From Vitellaria paradoxa (Eukaryota; Streptophyta; Magnoliopsida; Ericales; Sapotaceae), in contig CM034236.1 in the NCBI GenBank assembly GCA_019916065.1, forward strand, positions 26,050,358-26,114,357: a DNA stretch of 64,000 nt, written 5' to 3'. The position numbers and the translations under genes were made by a program. The notes under the pieces are model-generated. The model saw only the letters and a program-made list of their open reading frames with translations. It ran no database searches and had not been told where the DNA came from. This document shows positions 44,840 through 57,510 of the stretch, piece by piece (within the stretch, counting starts at the first letter, position 1; every line of letters starts with the position of its first letter).

Positions 44840-45829
44840 TCTAAGGGCATAATTGTAAGCATTCTATTCCATGAAGGTATGTTATTTAATTATTATTTAA
44901 TTACCAGAAATTTATAAGATTTTTTCTTAATTACTTGTATAGTCCAATGTGATCCCTAGGAGTTATTTTTTGATTCCTGAAATTTAACAGGTTACGGGGG
45001 CTATTTGGAATGTTTAGGGAGTGTTAGTGCAAGTTACCTTTATTATTATTACTCTTATTATTATCATAACTATTTGTATTATTATTGTTATTATTATTAT
45101 TGTAATTATTATTATTATTATAGTAATTATTATTTAAATTATAATTATTATCATAATTATTTGAATTATTATTATTAAATTTCTCATTAGGAGTTTGTGT
45201 ATACAACAATAATGCCGTAATTAATTTTTATTAAAAATAGAAAATTAAAATTTAATACTTTTTCTAAAAAATTGATCGAATTTAATAGAATAGCTTCCAT
45301 ATTATTTTAATTTACTTTAATCTCATTATGTATTAATTTCATTACGTACCAATTTCATTTAATTTATGAGCCATCTCGATGGCATGCAGAGGAGATACAA
45401 ATGCATAAGTTCAATATTATTAAAAATTTTTTATTATATTATTTATTAAAATAATTTTGTAAAATGAATTGCATATTTTATAAAAAATTTATATTTCATA
45501 TTAATTAAATTGATTGCATATTTCGTATTGATTTAATCCATTTACTTATTTCATTATTACTTTGATTAACGATATTAAATTAGTTTAGTTAAATTTGATT
45601 ATTAAATTATATTATTTATTAAAAGTAATTGAATAAAATATCTTTCACACTAATTTAACTAATTTAATTACATTATTTTTTTATATTTAAAAATTTCATT
45701 GTATAATTAACTTAATTAATTAATTACATTTCCAGTCACTTTAAAATTTTAGGATTGATTGTCTAATTAAGTCCTCAACAAGCATAGTAATACTCAACAT
45801 TAAAAACTCAACAACAACAATAACAACAA
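44840..45829. other. AT-rich intergenic DNA with ATT microsatellite
   Basis: No gene seen. An imperfect (ATT)n/(AAT)n microsatellite occupies about 45038-45180; the Asn-rich ORF opposite it is an artefact of the repeat. Confidence 0.7.
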
Positions 45830-46200
45830 TTTTTTTTTTTATTGGTAAGTAAATGAGATTTAGATTAATGGAGATAATTACAGTATCTAAGGGGCATTCC
45901 CATGTATATAAAAGTTCAAGTATTAATAGTATCTATACAAGAGTTGGAGAGACCCCAATTAGTGCAAAAGTTCCTATCAAAAGTATTACAATTCAGTTTC
46001 ATGGACTGAGAAGCTCGAACTCTAACTTCATGTTTGATGACCTTGAGTATGCTGCCCATGGTGCTAGAGGTACCTTTGAATTTTCGTGCATTTCTCTCCA
46101 GCCATATGTGATGGATTGTAGCCAACTAAGCTAGTTTACATATAAAGTTTTCCATAGACTTACCGTTAAATTCTCCAATGGCTCAGTTGATTTCATTCAC
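45830..46200 (-). mobile_element. L1-type LINE 3' fragment
   Basis: A T run at 45831-45840 is the poly(A) tail of a minus-strand LINE. Upstream on that strand, IHHIWLERNARKFKGT (about 46125-46060) is the conserved end of the plant LINE zf-RVT region. It is a short 5'-truncated copy, related in type to the fragment at 3639-4438. Confidence 0.7.
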
Positions 46201-46779
46201 CCAACAATAATAACATATTCAACCATTCAACATTACCCAAAAACCAAACAACATATTCAATGTTAAACAAAAGTAGTCCAATATATATTATTACGAAAAA
46301 GAGTATATCCGCGAGGTCTATAGTTTTTATTCAACAATAAAAACCCAACAACAACAAGATATTTATAAAAAAATAAAAAATAAAAACAGTATACAAAATG
46401 CTAAAAAAAAATCAGGGCATGTAGTTTTCATAAAAAAATGCAAAACAATAATCTGCATTTACAATAGATTCAACAATAAGACAAAAACAAATACATAACC
46501 TATAGTTTATAAAAAAAACAAAAAAAATATATAAAAAAAATTACAACAGTACACAAAAAAAAATACAACAACAAGCCAATAGTAGTTTCAACATTCCAAA
46601 AAAAAAAAAAAAAAATGGAGAACAATAATCTTTGTTTACAACATATTCAACAACAAAATTAAAAAAATACACAACCTGCAGTTTATAAGAAAATAGTATA
46701 TAAAAAAATTACAATAGTATCTAAAACAATGATTACAACAACCAGGAAAAATGAGTTTCAACATTCAAAAATAAATTAT

Positions 46780-47471
46780 ATTTAATTAAAATAAATAGTA
46801 TACAAAAAAAAAAGTAGCCATACCTAAATCCGAAAGGAGGAAGAGAAGATCAACTCAAATATTAGACTTTAACAAACTCAATTCGGCAAAAAATGAAAAA
46901 TTAAAAAAAAAATAGTGCATATATATAGAAAGAGTGAGCTGGGGAGGGAGAATGAGGGAGGAATCACATGCCAAACGACTACAGCAAGTTCTGGTGAGTG
47001 GCAGCGGCGTCCGGCGACCGAGAGGCAGGAGATCTGGCGTGAGAACAAAGGGTAGGCGAGAGAAAGGAAAAGAGAGAGGGAAGAAAAAAAGAGAGGAGGG
47101 AAGGAAAAAGAGCCTGTTCAGATTTTTATGCTTAGTGTTAGCGGCCGCTACAACGACCATTACAAGTGGTTGCTAATAGATCTTTTGCAATCGACAACAG
47201 CGGTCACCTAAGTTTGGTTGTCGCCAATACTCCTACCGCATATCACTTGGCAACCACCAAAGCTGTCGTTAAAAGGCCATTTATGATCGCCAAAAGTGAT
47301 CATCCAATTTTTGTCTCCATCAAAACTGCTTTCTCTAGCAGTGGATTAGTATAATTTTTTGTCACTAAACCTTTCCCGACTAACTTTTGTTGATTAAATT
47401 CTGACCAATTTTGGATTGGTGGAGGAAAGTTATTGCGACTAAAATTGTACTTTTATTCTTTCTTGTAGTAC
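46780..47471 (-). mobile_element. CACTA-like 5' terminal relic
   Basis: Read on the minus strand from 47471 it begins TACTACAAGAAAG, one base from the common CACTACAAGAAA terminus. Decayed GCGGTCGC-like repeats (47115-47340), a pyrimidine-rich leader (47110-46920) and AT-rich sequence follow, in the same order as at the left end of the complete CACTA element. No transposase frame. The other end was not found. Confidence 0.5.
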
Positions 47472-47999
47472 CATTTAAAGAAAAAATGTTTAATCAAGTC
47501 CTAAAAATATTTCAAAAATTTTATGGTATTAGAGAATTTTAAAAATTTATTTCGGGTTTTATGAGAGAATAAAATTCTAATTCTGACATTTAAAAAAACA
47601 TATGAATATTTTGCTGAATTTAAATTTTAAAGTTCAAAATTTTCAGGATTTTATACAAACATACGCATACGCCTATCCACGTAAGTGGCTAGGCTTGGTA
47701 CAACAGTATGCCCTCAACCAAATTTCGCACGACCGACTTTGATTAAATTGGTTTGAGGACAACTTGAATCGGCATATCCCAGCACAGCGACCATAAGAGA
47801 TGGCACGAGGAGGTCACCCTTTTTTTTCCCCCTCCAAAGAAACAAGTAATCATATGAAAAAACCCATTTATAAAGCAAATATAATTCATATAGGTATATG
47901 AGTTAGAACCATAGGGATTAGATGAGCTACACATAAATTAGTTCGAACATCTTATGTTATAAAAAAATTAGTATTGTAAATAAATTCTCGTAAATTAAG
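47472..47999. other. Intergenic, no gene seen
   Basis: AT-rich with a more balanced block at about 47660-47830. Only short meaningless frames. Confidence 0.6.
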
Positions 48000-48205
48000 G
48001 TACTATTTGGTATACCTGATTTGAACTCATTTTTCATTTTACAATTTTAAAAATAAGAAAAATAGTTCAAAACTTATTTGGTCATTTATGTTTTCAAAAT
48101 CTGTTTTAGAAAATATAAAATAAATTTACTCATGAAATACAAAATGATAAAAATTTATTTTTAGCATTTTTAATCTAAAATAAGAAAAATCTCGAGACAC
48201 AAAAA
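48000..48205. mobile_element. MITE, left part (split by the RTE LINE)
   Basis: GGTACTATTTGGTATAC opens a stretch that matches the MITE in the pectinesterase intron (55090-55465) through the ACAATTTTAAAAATAAG, TTTATGTTTTCAAAATC and AAGAAAAATCTC segments. The right part lies beyond the LINE at about 51390-51540, which ends in GGGTACCAAACACTAT. Superfamily uncertain (terminal GGTATTTGGTTT-like). Confidence 0.65.
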
Positions 48206-51200
48206 ATTAAAACCAAACCAAACCAAGCCTTTCCCATTAGATGGGGCCGGCTATATGGATTTGTCGACGCCAATTAGATTTGTTTAGGGCCATGTCCTCT
48301 GATAGATCTACGTAGGTCAGGTCATGTTTAATAGTTTCTTTCTAACTTCTCTTGGGTCTTTCTCTACCTCTCCTACTCCTACCAATCTCCATACTTTCAC
48401 ACCTTCTAACAAATCCCTCCGCTGGACGCCTTCTAACATGGCCAAACTATCTTAATCGATTTTCTCTCATTTTATCTTCAATCGGTGCTATTCCTACTTT
48501 ACCCCTAATCTCCTCGTTCCTAATCATATATTTCCTTGTAATCCCGCACATCCATCTTAGCATCCTCATCTCCGCAGCTGCCATCTTCTGACCATGATTA
48601 TGCTTTACTGCCTAACACTCTGATCCATATAGCAGCGCCGGTCTAACCACCACCTTATAATACTTTCCTTTCACCTTGAGGGGGACTTTTCGGTCGCACA
48701 AGACCCCCGAACCCCTCCTCCATTTGGTCCACCCAGCTTGAATCCTGTGACTTACATCAGTATTAATCCCTCCATCTTGTTGCACCATAGATCCAAGGTA
48801 CCTAAATTTGTCTTTCTCTACAATCTTTTGTGTGCCTAAACTTACTTCTATACTACCCGTTATCCTACTTTGACTAAACTTACATTTCATATATTCTGTC
48901 TTGCATTGGCTTAGCCTAAGCCTTTTGTCTCTAACGTTTCTCACTACAATTCTAGCTTAGCATTCACTTATTCTCTCGTCTCATCTACTAAAATAATATC
49001 ATCTGCAAATAGTATACACCACAGCATCTCATTCTGAATACGTCTTGTAATCTCATCCATAACTAAAGTAAATAAGTACGGGTTTAACGCTGAGCCTTAG
49101 TGTAAACTAATCGTGATAGGGAACTCGTTAGTCTCTCTACCAGTCATCCGTATAGATGTCATGGCTCTATCATACATGTCCTTTATTGTCTCAATATATG
49201 TGACACAAGCTCATTTCTTTTTCAATACTCTCCATAGAATCTCCCTAAGAACCTGGTCATATGCTTTCTCTAAATCGATGAACACCATATGTAAATCTTT
49301 TTGACCTTCTCTATACTGTTCCATTAACCTCCTCAAGAGAAAGATAGCCTCCATGGTTGATCTTCCAAGCATGAAACCAAATTGATTCTCTAAAACGTTT
49401 GTTGTCCTCCTTAGTCTTCTCTCAATAACTCTCTCCTATAATTTCATCGTATGGCTCATCAATTTAATCCCGCGGTAGTTCGCACAGTTCTGAATATCTC
49501 ATTTGTTCTTGTATATGGGTATAAGGATACTTTTCCTCCATGCATCAGGCATCTTCTTGGTCTTTAGCACTACATTAAAAAGTTTTGTCAACCAACTTAT
49601 GCCATCCTCTCCTAAGCACCTCCAAGCCTCAATAGGGATACCATCTGTCCCAACCGCTTTCCCATTCTTCATCCTTTTTAATACTTCTTTTACTTCTTCC
49701 CTACTAATTCTCCTATAGAACATAAGATTTAATTCTTCCCTAAAAGTGGTAAACTGCCCCAATTGTATGTCACTACTACTGCTTTCGTTAAATAACTTGT
49801 AGAAGTAGCTCTTCCAACGCTCCTTTATCTCATCTTCCTTTACTAATACTTTTTCATCCTCATCCTTAATGCATTTAACTTGGTTTAAATCATTGGTCTG
49901 TCTATCTCTGGATTTAGCAAGCTTGAATATCTCTCTTTCGCCCTCCTTAGTGTCAAGTCGCCTATATAAATCCTCAAATGTCTTTGCCTTAGCCTTACTA
50001 ACTGCCTTTTTGGTTTCTCTTCTAACTTCTCTATACCTCTCCAAGTTCGCTTCATTTCAATCGTTTTGCCAAGATTTAAAACACTCTCTTTTAACTTTTA
50101 TCTTGTCTTGGACGGCCTCGTTCCACCACCATGCCTCTTTCTGTGCTGGAGCCACTCGCTTTGGATTCTCCTAAGACTTCTTTCCCTACCCTCCTATTAC
50201 ACTTTGCTACCTTATCCCACATAATATTTGTACTCTCATTTACCGTCCAAACGTCTTCCTCTAGTACTCTTTCCCTGAATGCTGTTTGCTTATCACCTTT
50301 GAAATTTCACCATTTAGTCTTTGAGCATTTATACGACTTCTTTTTTCTAATCCACCTTTGAAGCTGCACATCTATGACCAACAACCTATGTTGGGCAATC
50401 AACCTCTCTCCCAGTATAACTTTACAATCTTTACAAGCTATGCGGTATCTTTTCCTAGTTAAGAAAAAGTCAATTTGTGTCCTTGAGGAGCCACTCTTAT
50501 AAGTCACCAAATGTTCCTCTCTTCCTAAAAAAGGTGTTCATCACCATGAGATCATAAGCCACTGCAAACTTCAAAATATCCTTCCCTTCTTCATTTCTAT
50601 TACCGTAACTATATCTCCCATGTACACCTATGTATCCATCTACATCATATCCTATATGACCGTTCAAATCTTCTCCTATGAAGACCATCTCTCCTTGAGG
50701 TATCTCTAATAGCATTCCTTCCAAGTCTTCTCAAAATGTCTCCTTATGTACATCTCCTAAGCCCACCTGGGGGGCATAAGTACTAATTACGTTTACTATC
50801 TCTTCTCCTAACACTAACCTAATTGTAATAATTTTATCTCCACAGCGTTTTACATTAACTATATCTTCCTTTAGGTCCTTACTTACTACTATGCCGACCA
50901 CATTTCTCGATCTATTAAGTCCCGTATACTATAACTTATACCCAGTCATCTCAATCTCTTTAACTTTCTGTCCCATCCACTTCATCTCTTGCAAGCAAGC
51001 AATTGCGATTCTTTTCATTTCCATTGTATCTACCACTTCCATAAGTTTTCCAGTTAAGCTCCCAATATTCCAAGTATCTAATCTCAGCCTTCTATTTTGG
51101 ACTAGCTTCCTTGCCCCCCTCACTCGTCTAGGAAAGTGTGAAGACTCTTGCCTATTTAACATTGCACCCGGGCACCAATGTAGCAGTCCTTGCTTATTTA

Positions 51201-51362
51201 ACACTATACTCGGACCATACAGCGCATCGCTAAGTAGGGAATGCCCCTACGAAATCTCATTAGGTGTCAGAAAATCCATAAAAAAATTTGACAAAGTTTT
51301 ACGCTGGTTATCGACTACCTAACACAACCTTCCTCCTTTATCTAGACTTGGGACCGACTATG
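48206..51362 (-). mobile_element. RTE-clade LINE (degenerate) inserted in a MITE
   Basis: On the minus strand the element begins near 51362 (GGTCCCAAGTCTAGATAAAG, a known plant RTE start phrase). It shows an endonuclease with LDTWNIGSLTGKLMEV (about 51120-51060), CLQEMKWMGQK, and the later GRYSYGNRNEEGK and SRTQIDFFLTRK. RT follows with ISREEVKEVLKRMKNGKAVG and PDAWRKSILIPIYKNK (49720-49500), then a C-terminal frame with KTEYMKCKFS and FRYLGSMVQQDGGI (48944-48612). It ends near 48206 in a conserved GCCGGCCCCATC block and a GGTTT-repeat tail. Many frameshifts and stops; dead. Confidence 0.85.
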
Positions 51363-51389
51363 AAAAAAAACATAGGCGGAGTTACACAA

Positions 51390-51545
51390 AAATTAAAAAA
51401 ATTAAACTAAATGCATTTTTTTTTATTTTAAAATTTTCAAAGCATAAAACATATAAAATAAAAAACTAAAAACAAAAATAAAAGGAAAAATGAAAAATAG
51501 AAATAGACACCAAAGGGTACCAAACACTATAAAAAAAATAATAAA
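51390..51545. mobile_element. MITE, right part
   Basis: The second half of the split MITE. It runs from AATTAAACTAAATGCATT through repeated AAAACAAAAATA-type sequence to GGGTACCAAACACTAT, and pairs with 55400-55460. Confidence 0.6.
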
Positions 51546-51812
51546 AGAAAATAAATGTGTTTGTCGCGCTGGACATGAGCCTTAAATTAACAAGTACGAC
51601 ACGATACAATTGACGGATTTAACAACACATCCAATTTAGCCATCCATTCGGGAAAAGTCATGGGAGCAATATATACCACCTCTCTTGTTATTTCCCCCAA
51701 CATTCAAGCCCTCAGATCCTCAATTTGTTGAGAAGGTTGGGGGGGGGGGGTGTCAAGCATCTATCATTTCCAGCATAAGACCATCTTCTTCACATCTATA
51801 ATCTTCAATTTC
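51546..51812. promoter_or_regulatory. Proximal promoter candidate of the pectinesterase gene
   Basis: About 270 bp between the MITE and the first upstream ATG. CAATATATACC at 51668-51678 is the best TATA-like site; a run of at least ten G lies at about 51741-51750. CATGCATGCATG at 51870-51881 (RY-type motif) lies in the expected leader. No start site can be proved. Confidence 0.35.
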
Positions 51813-51887
51813 ATGGACATTCATTACCAAAAGAATCCGACTTACAATCACGTATACCAACAGCGCGTGCATGCATGCATGATCTGA
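51813..51887 (+). other. Upstream ORF in the pectinesterase leader
   Basis: ATG 51813 opens 24 codons ending TGA 51885-51887, about 97 nt before the main ATG and in a different frame. It overlaps the CATGCATGCATG motif. If transcription starts at the TATA-like site it would be in the 5' leader and could reduce translation. Confidence 0.35.
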
Positions 51888-51984
51888 ACCCTTGAAAGCC
51901 CCTTCATCGTCCCTCTGTTCCAAACTATCATTTGACTCTGCATATTTACATCCACCATATCCATCTCTGATTCTCTCCTCTCCA

Positions 51985-54900
51985 ATGGCCCATGTAGCTG
52001 CTATCGTTGGTGTTGCCATTCTATGTGCCGCTGTGGTTGGCTCGGCCATATTCCTACACCGCCACCGCCAACCCTCGGAACCCCAACATCCACCCCAACA
52101 AGATCCCACTGCTGCTACCGCCGCTCAACATGAACCACAATGGTCCAGTCACCACCCGACCACAGGGCCGGAGGTGTCTTTCGGCGAAGCATGTAAAGCA
52201 ACAAGACATCCAGAATCATGCGAAGCCTCATTCGCTACAAAACCCGGCCGTCGTGACACCATCGGAATACTGCAACACGCCTCCCGGGTCTGCGCCGCGA
52301 ACCTCAAAAAAGCCATAAATATGGTCACCGTTATCATAGATAAGGCAGCGGACAATCAAAACGTCACGGGCGCGGCAAAAACCTGCGTGGAGGTGCTCAG
52401 TAACGCCCAGTACCGCATGTTATCAGCGGTCGATGCTTTGCCACGTGGCGATGTCAAGGACGCCAGGGCTTGGATGAGTGCAGCCCTGGTATACGAAACC
52501 GGGTGTATGTTCGGGTTGAATAAAACCGATAAGGCCGCTCCATGGGTCAACTCAACGGTGTTGCATCTATGGTTTCTGCTAAATTTAACCAGTGATGCGT
52601 TGAGCATGATCGTGTCCTATGATGTTTTTGGCAACAAGACGCAGTTGTGGAGTCCGCCCCGTACGGAGCGTGATGGATTTTGGGAAGAAGTCAGGTCTGC
52701 TGCAGGTGAGTCCGGTTTGGGGTCCAAGGGTGGATTTCCAAACGGATTGAATGCCAACGTCACAGTGTGCAATGACAGTGACAAGTGTGACTATAGGACT
52801 GTGCAGGAAGCGGTGGACGCAGCGCCGGATAACGCCAACGAGCAGAGGTTTTTAATTCGGATCAAAAGAGGAGTGTACAATGAAACGGTTCGAGTTCCAT
52901 TAGAGAAAAAGAACGTGGGGTTTGTGGGTGAGGGAATGGGCAAAACCGTTATTACCGGGTCATTGAATGTGGACCAACCTGGAATGACTACTTATCATTC
53001 AGCTACAGTTGGTAAAATTGAAACTTTCTGTGTCCCTATCTCTTTTTTAGTATTTCTTTTTTAGTGATGTTACGCTTGCATCTTTGTTTATATCCTGTCA
53101 ATTTATATTGGTCACGATAAATAGTGATCAGTATATTTTATTTAAAATTATCACAGTCACAAAATTACTCATAGTGATCAGTATAAAATAACGAAGTGTA
53201 AATATGAGTGTAAAAAAAAAAGGTATAAGCGTGTCATTTTTTATCTCTCTTTCAATGGGTGATTCTCAGTTATCCATGCCAATGTATTAAAATGGAAGAA
53301 ATTCAGGTATTAAAATAGAAGGGATTATGCGTTCGTTTAAGGAAAAAAAAAATTAATAACTTAGCAATTAGTTACTATTTTTTTTAGTTTTCTCTTAAAT
53401 GTTTAAATTTATTTTGTTAGGTTTTAATTTTTTAAACTTTAAAGTATAAAAATATTAAATTAACAAAAAAATTAAAAATTAATTACTTAAAAAATTAATT
53501 TTTTATTTTTCTTAAGATTAAAAAAAAAAAAGATAACTGCTAGTCAATTCTAAAAAATTTAATTTTTTTTTTCTCAAACTCAGCCTAAGAGTAGTGAGCC
53601 CCGCAAGTAAGGAAAGTGCGACGCTTCGGTTCTTTGTGGGGCCGCCTCCCGGGGGGGGGTGCGGGTGGGGTTTGGTGGTTCGTTGCTGATACAATAAGCG
53701 GACTATTCGCCCAATTGGTTAAAGTACTGTGGTAATAACCTGAATGCCATAGGTGAGATTTATATTAGACACACAACATAATTAGTTTATTTTATTAATT
53801 TCAAAAAGTGTTTTTTTGTCTAATTTTTTTTAAGTAATCTATACTAATATATTAAAATGTAAGAGCGAAGAGAGCTGTTTATTTGCTTTTTTTTTTTTGT
53901 ATGTTTTTCTTTTTTTTTCTTTTTTTTTTTTATTTGAGAGAGTAAGGATAGGTTGATACATAAAGTGTTGATTTGCTCTAATTTATTTATTTCTGCCTTT
54001 GCTGTTGTTTATATTTTTGTTTTGTTTTGTTTTTTCTTTTTCTTTTTAGCTATTGTTAGGGATATCTTTGTATTATATGTTATATTTTACATATATTTTT
54101 TAATCATTTGCCATGAAATTTAATATATTATAAAAATTCGTAACAAAATATAACGTTCTCGTAAGCTATACTAATATATTATCTGAGAGAGATTTGTATA
54201 AATGTGACACGTACTTTATCATAAGTTAATAATTGTATTTTGTTTTTGTTTTTTTATTATGTTTTTTGTTCTTTTGTTTGGATGCCAATTTTATTTTTAT
54301 ATTAAAAATTTTAGTCACTATTAGCAATTTGACTCGATGACATTTTTTTTATGCATTTTGTTTTTGTTTGGAGGATCACCATATATTATAATTTTTATTT
54401 TTTATAAGTTTATAATGAAGACTATTGTTAGGCGTGTTTAAAGAATTGTTGGTGGTTCGACCGGTATGATGTTTTTTTGATTTTATATTTTATTTTTTAT
54501 TTGGGATACCAACACATATCACACACTTACTAAAAAAAAAAAAACAACACATATCACACTTTTTTTTTATAAGGGTATGGTAGGTTATTTCATTATAAAT
54601 TTGGCATTCAAATTTTTTTAAATATTTAAACATTACATATTTATTATATTAATTATTATTTTATACTTAATATATATTATATTATATATATATAAAATTA
54701 AGTATATTACAAAAATTCACAGCAATGTGCAAGTTATTTGTTAGTTAATCTTTATTAAAAATAATGTAACAGCGTCAAAAAAATATGAAAAACTAACATC
54801 GGTCAAACATTTTATAAGCTATTAATTTAAATACAAATTTCTGTTAAAATATATTTTAACTACAAAAATATCAATTCTTACATTATTCTGATAATTTTAC

Positions 54901-57090
54901 TTATATATACTTTTACTAAAAATTTATTTTTGTTAATGTTTGTTCGGATAATTACACCTACTCTAGAGTTTGAGCCAACATGACTATCTTTAGTTTAAAA
55001 GTCAATATATAATTCAGTCATAATTTGAATTAAATAAAAAAATTTATAAATCTTTTAAATTTAGTTGAATTCAAGTCATAGAAAAAATTAGGGGTCATTT
55101 GATTTGTTTTTTCTATTTTTTGTTTTTTGGTTTTGTTTTTTATTTTCTGTTTTTTGGTTTTGTTTTTTATTTTCTGTTTTAAGCTTATTTTTCATTTTGT
55201 ACTTTTAAAAATAAAGAAAATAACTCAAAATTCATTTGATTATTTGTGTTTTCAAAATTTTTTTTCAAAAACTAAAAATGATTTTACACATGAAATAAAA
55301 ATTGTAAAAAGTTATTTTGAGAGTTTTTTAATAAAAAACAAGAAAAATCTCAAAATAAGAAAAATAGAGTATTTTCTGCTTTCTCGTTTTAAGATTTTTA
55401 ACACATAAAACAAAAACAAAAAATAGAAAACAGAAAACAAAAAAGTAAACCAAATACCACTTTAGTTACCAAAAAAAAAAAAAAAAATACTTACCAAAAA
55501 AATCTTCGATGACGAGAAAAATTGTCCCTTTTTTTTTCCTAGTAAAAGGGTGGAAAACAAGTTTACTCAAATGGTTGCATATATTGACCATCAATTCCCA
55601 TTTAAGGCTACACTCATTGGTAATGCCAGTGCCTTAAAGATTCTTTTTTTCACAAACAAATTAAGGAAATTGAAATCTGTTGTCAACCTCTAGTTTCTTC
55701 ACACCAATATCCAAACATCCCCCTTAAGATTTTTCAATGTTTGGTTTATTTTCTTTATAATTAGATCGCAATCTAGTACATGATGTTTTTAACAAAACAA
55801 ATGGAAATTGAATCTTATTATGTTGTTTGATGTAAATCGCCCAATGTACTATCAAATCAAACATTTTTAAAAGTAGAATAAGATTGAAATGAGAATTAAT
55901 AGTTGAAGTTTTTGATTGTTTTGTACATGTGCTATCTTCAAATAGTTAGGATATTGTGTTGTAAATGTGGTATCTTCAAATAATTAGGATATAGTTATAT
56001 GAAGATACTATTTTTTACAGTGAATAGTATTTTTCATCAATTGGCCTGTTCATTAGATAAGTTAAAAAATGCCCTGATACTTGTAAATTTATTTTTGTTG
56101 ATATACTTGAGTTTTACTTATCTAAAGAAAAAATGAAGTAAATTATTTAGTGAGTTCATTTTAATTTGTGGAATAGAATTTAATGGCTAAAACTTTGGGG
56201 TTACTTCCTAGTAGTTACTAAATCGATTTTTCTCAAAGTCATTAGAGATTTATTTTATACTTAATTTTTGATGGTCAAGAATTAATAAAGATACCCTGAG
56301 TCATTAAAAAAAAATATTGATTTCAAAAAGAAAACTCACAAAATTGTTCATTTAAGTTTGTTTCCCATAAAATAATATCTGATAGAATAACTCACAAGCT
56401 GTTGTTGCAGGAGTGCTTGGGGACGGATTCATGGCCAAGGACCTGACAATTGTGAACACGGCAGGTCCTAAAGCCCATCAGGCAGTCGCCTTTCGTTGTG
56501 ACAGCGATCGATCCATCATGGAGAACTGTGAATTCATTGGAAACCAAGACACTCTATGTGCCGACACCCTCCGGCAATTTTACAAATCATGCCGCATCCA
56601 AGGCAACGTTGATTTCATTTTTGGATTCGCAGCTGCCGTCTTCCAAGATTCCCTGGTCCTGGTTTCTCCCAGGCAAGTCTCTCCAGACAAAAGTGTAATA
56701 GCAGCTCACGGAAGGTTCGATCCTGCCCAATCAACAGGCTTTGTATTCATAAATTGCACTGTAACCGGGACTGAGGAGTACATGAAATTGTACAAGAAGA
56801 ACCCTGCGAATTGCATAAACTACTTGGGGAGGCCCTGGAAGAAGTACTCGAGGACTGTTTTTATCCAGTGTAACTTAGGGGCTCTCATTGAAGCCAAAGG
56901 GTGGATGCCTTGGGAGGGCGACTTTGGATTATCGACCCTTTATTACGGGGAATTCAAGAATTTTGGGCTAGGATCCAATTTGTCCAGGAGGGAAAAATGG
57001 AGTAGCCGAATTTCCAATGAGCACGTTGACAGATACTCGGTGCAGAATTTTATACAAGCTGATAAATGGATCCCAACATCTTCATCATAA
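51985..57090 (+). CDS. Pectinesterase/pectinesterase inhibitor, PME51-like, two exons
   Basis: De-esterifies homogalacturonan in the cell wall. Exons 51985-53011 and 56411-57090; a phase-1 intron with GT and CAG ends joins GTT-G to GA-GTG. Product 568 aa. ATG 51985 is the first in-frame ATG. An N-terminal hydrophobic segment (residues 2-25, [20 protein letters not shown]) is a signal anchor. The PMEI pro-domain spans about 65-215 with paired Cys ([17 protein letters not shown]), followed by a RTERDGFW linker without an RRLL processing site. The pectinesterase domain spans about 257-555. Catalytic residues are present: Q366 (HQAVAFR), Q388-D389 (GNQDT), D410 (GNVDFIFG), R483-W485 (GRPWK). GNQDTLY has Cys for Tyr at 392. 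Closest family by memory is Arabidopsis PME51 (pro-domain phrase [10 protein letters not shown]). Apparently intact. Confidence 0.9.
53580..53770 (+). mobile_element. Possible tRNA-derived SINE in the intron
   Basis: TCGCCCAATTGGTTAAAG (about 53708-53725) resembles a tRNA A box (TAGCTCAGTTGGTTAGAG). GGTGAGATTTA about 30 nt later could be a decayed B box. A GC-rich block precedes it. No poly(A) tail or duplication was found, so this stays tentative. Confidence 0.3.
55090..55465. mobile_element. MITE in the pectinesterase intron
   Basis: About 375 bp, from GGGGTCATTTGATTTG to AAACCAAATACCACTTT. The ends are imperfect inverted repeats (GGTCATTTGATTTG against GTGGTATTTGGTTT). It is the same family as the MITE split by the RTE LINE. 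The interior is low-complexity T/A with TTTTGTTTT units, and the 93-residue ORF here is not a gene. Confidence 0.65.
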
Positions 57091-57510
57091 TCATATGATA
57101 GTCATGAAATAGATGGCACATGTACAACTAAATCAACCTTCCAATATATATATAGACAATTGAATCGTCTATATACTACTGCTAGACTGGAATCAGTTTG
57201 CGTGTACGGCAATTCTTCCAACACCAATGATAACGCCTTTTTTTTTTTTTTTATGGGTAAGAGTATAGTAATCTATACTATAACACTAAAACAATGTAGT
57301 TTTTCTCTCCTCCTCTCCTTCATTCTCATTTTAGGTGATATGTTTAATTGCTCTCTATTCCACTTTTTGTTTTCTTATAAATTTTTGAATTATTTTTTAA
57401 ATTCCTTCATTCCCTCTTATTTTTTTTTCTCTTTTTTGACTCATAAAATTTTTGTTTCTTTATCCCTCATTGATAAAATACAACAATTTTATTTTTTCTT
57501 TTGCCAATAA
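57091..57510 (+). other. Pectinesterase 3' flank and possible poly(A) signal
   Basis: T-rich sequence after the stop; CCAATAAAAG near 57503 is a possible polyadenylation signal. The 116-residue frame at 57160-57510 is a T-rich artefact. Confidence 0.4.

Larger units (their letters stand above)
53012..56410 (+). other. Large intron of the pectinesterase gene
   Basis: 3399 nt, AT-rich, GTAAAATTG donor and TTGTTGTTGCAG acceptor. It contains a possible tRNA-derived SINE (about 53690-53765), a GC-rich block (53580-53690) and a MITE (55090-55465). Such introns are usually far shorter in this gene family, so insertions probably enlarged it. Confidence 0.75.

Noticed and set aside
45024..45209. Asn-rich ORF
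   Set aside because: Translation of an ATT microsatellite.
51892..51984. N-terminal extension of the pectinesterase frame by 31 residues
   Set aside because: The upstream frame begins with TTG, not ATG; the first in-frame ATG is 51985 and it opens a good signal anchor.
55127..55408. 93-residue Phe-rich ORF in the intron
   Set aside because: Low-complexity T-rich interior of a MITE.
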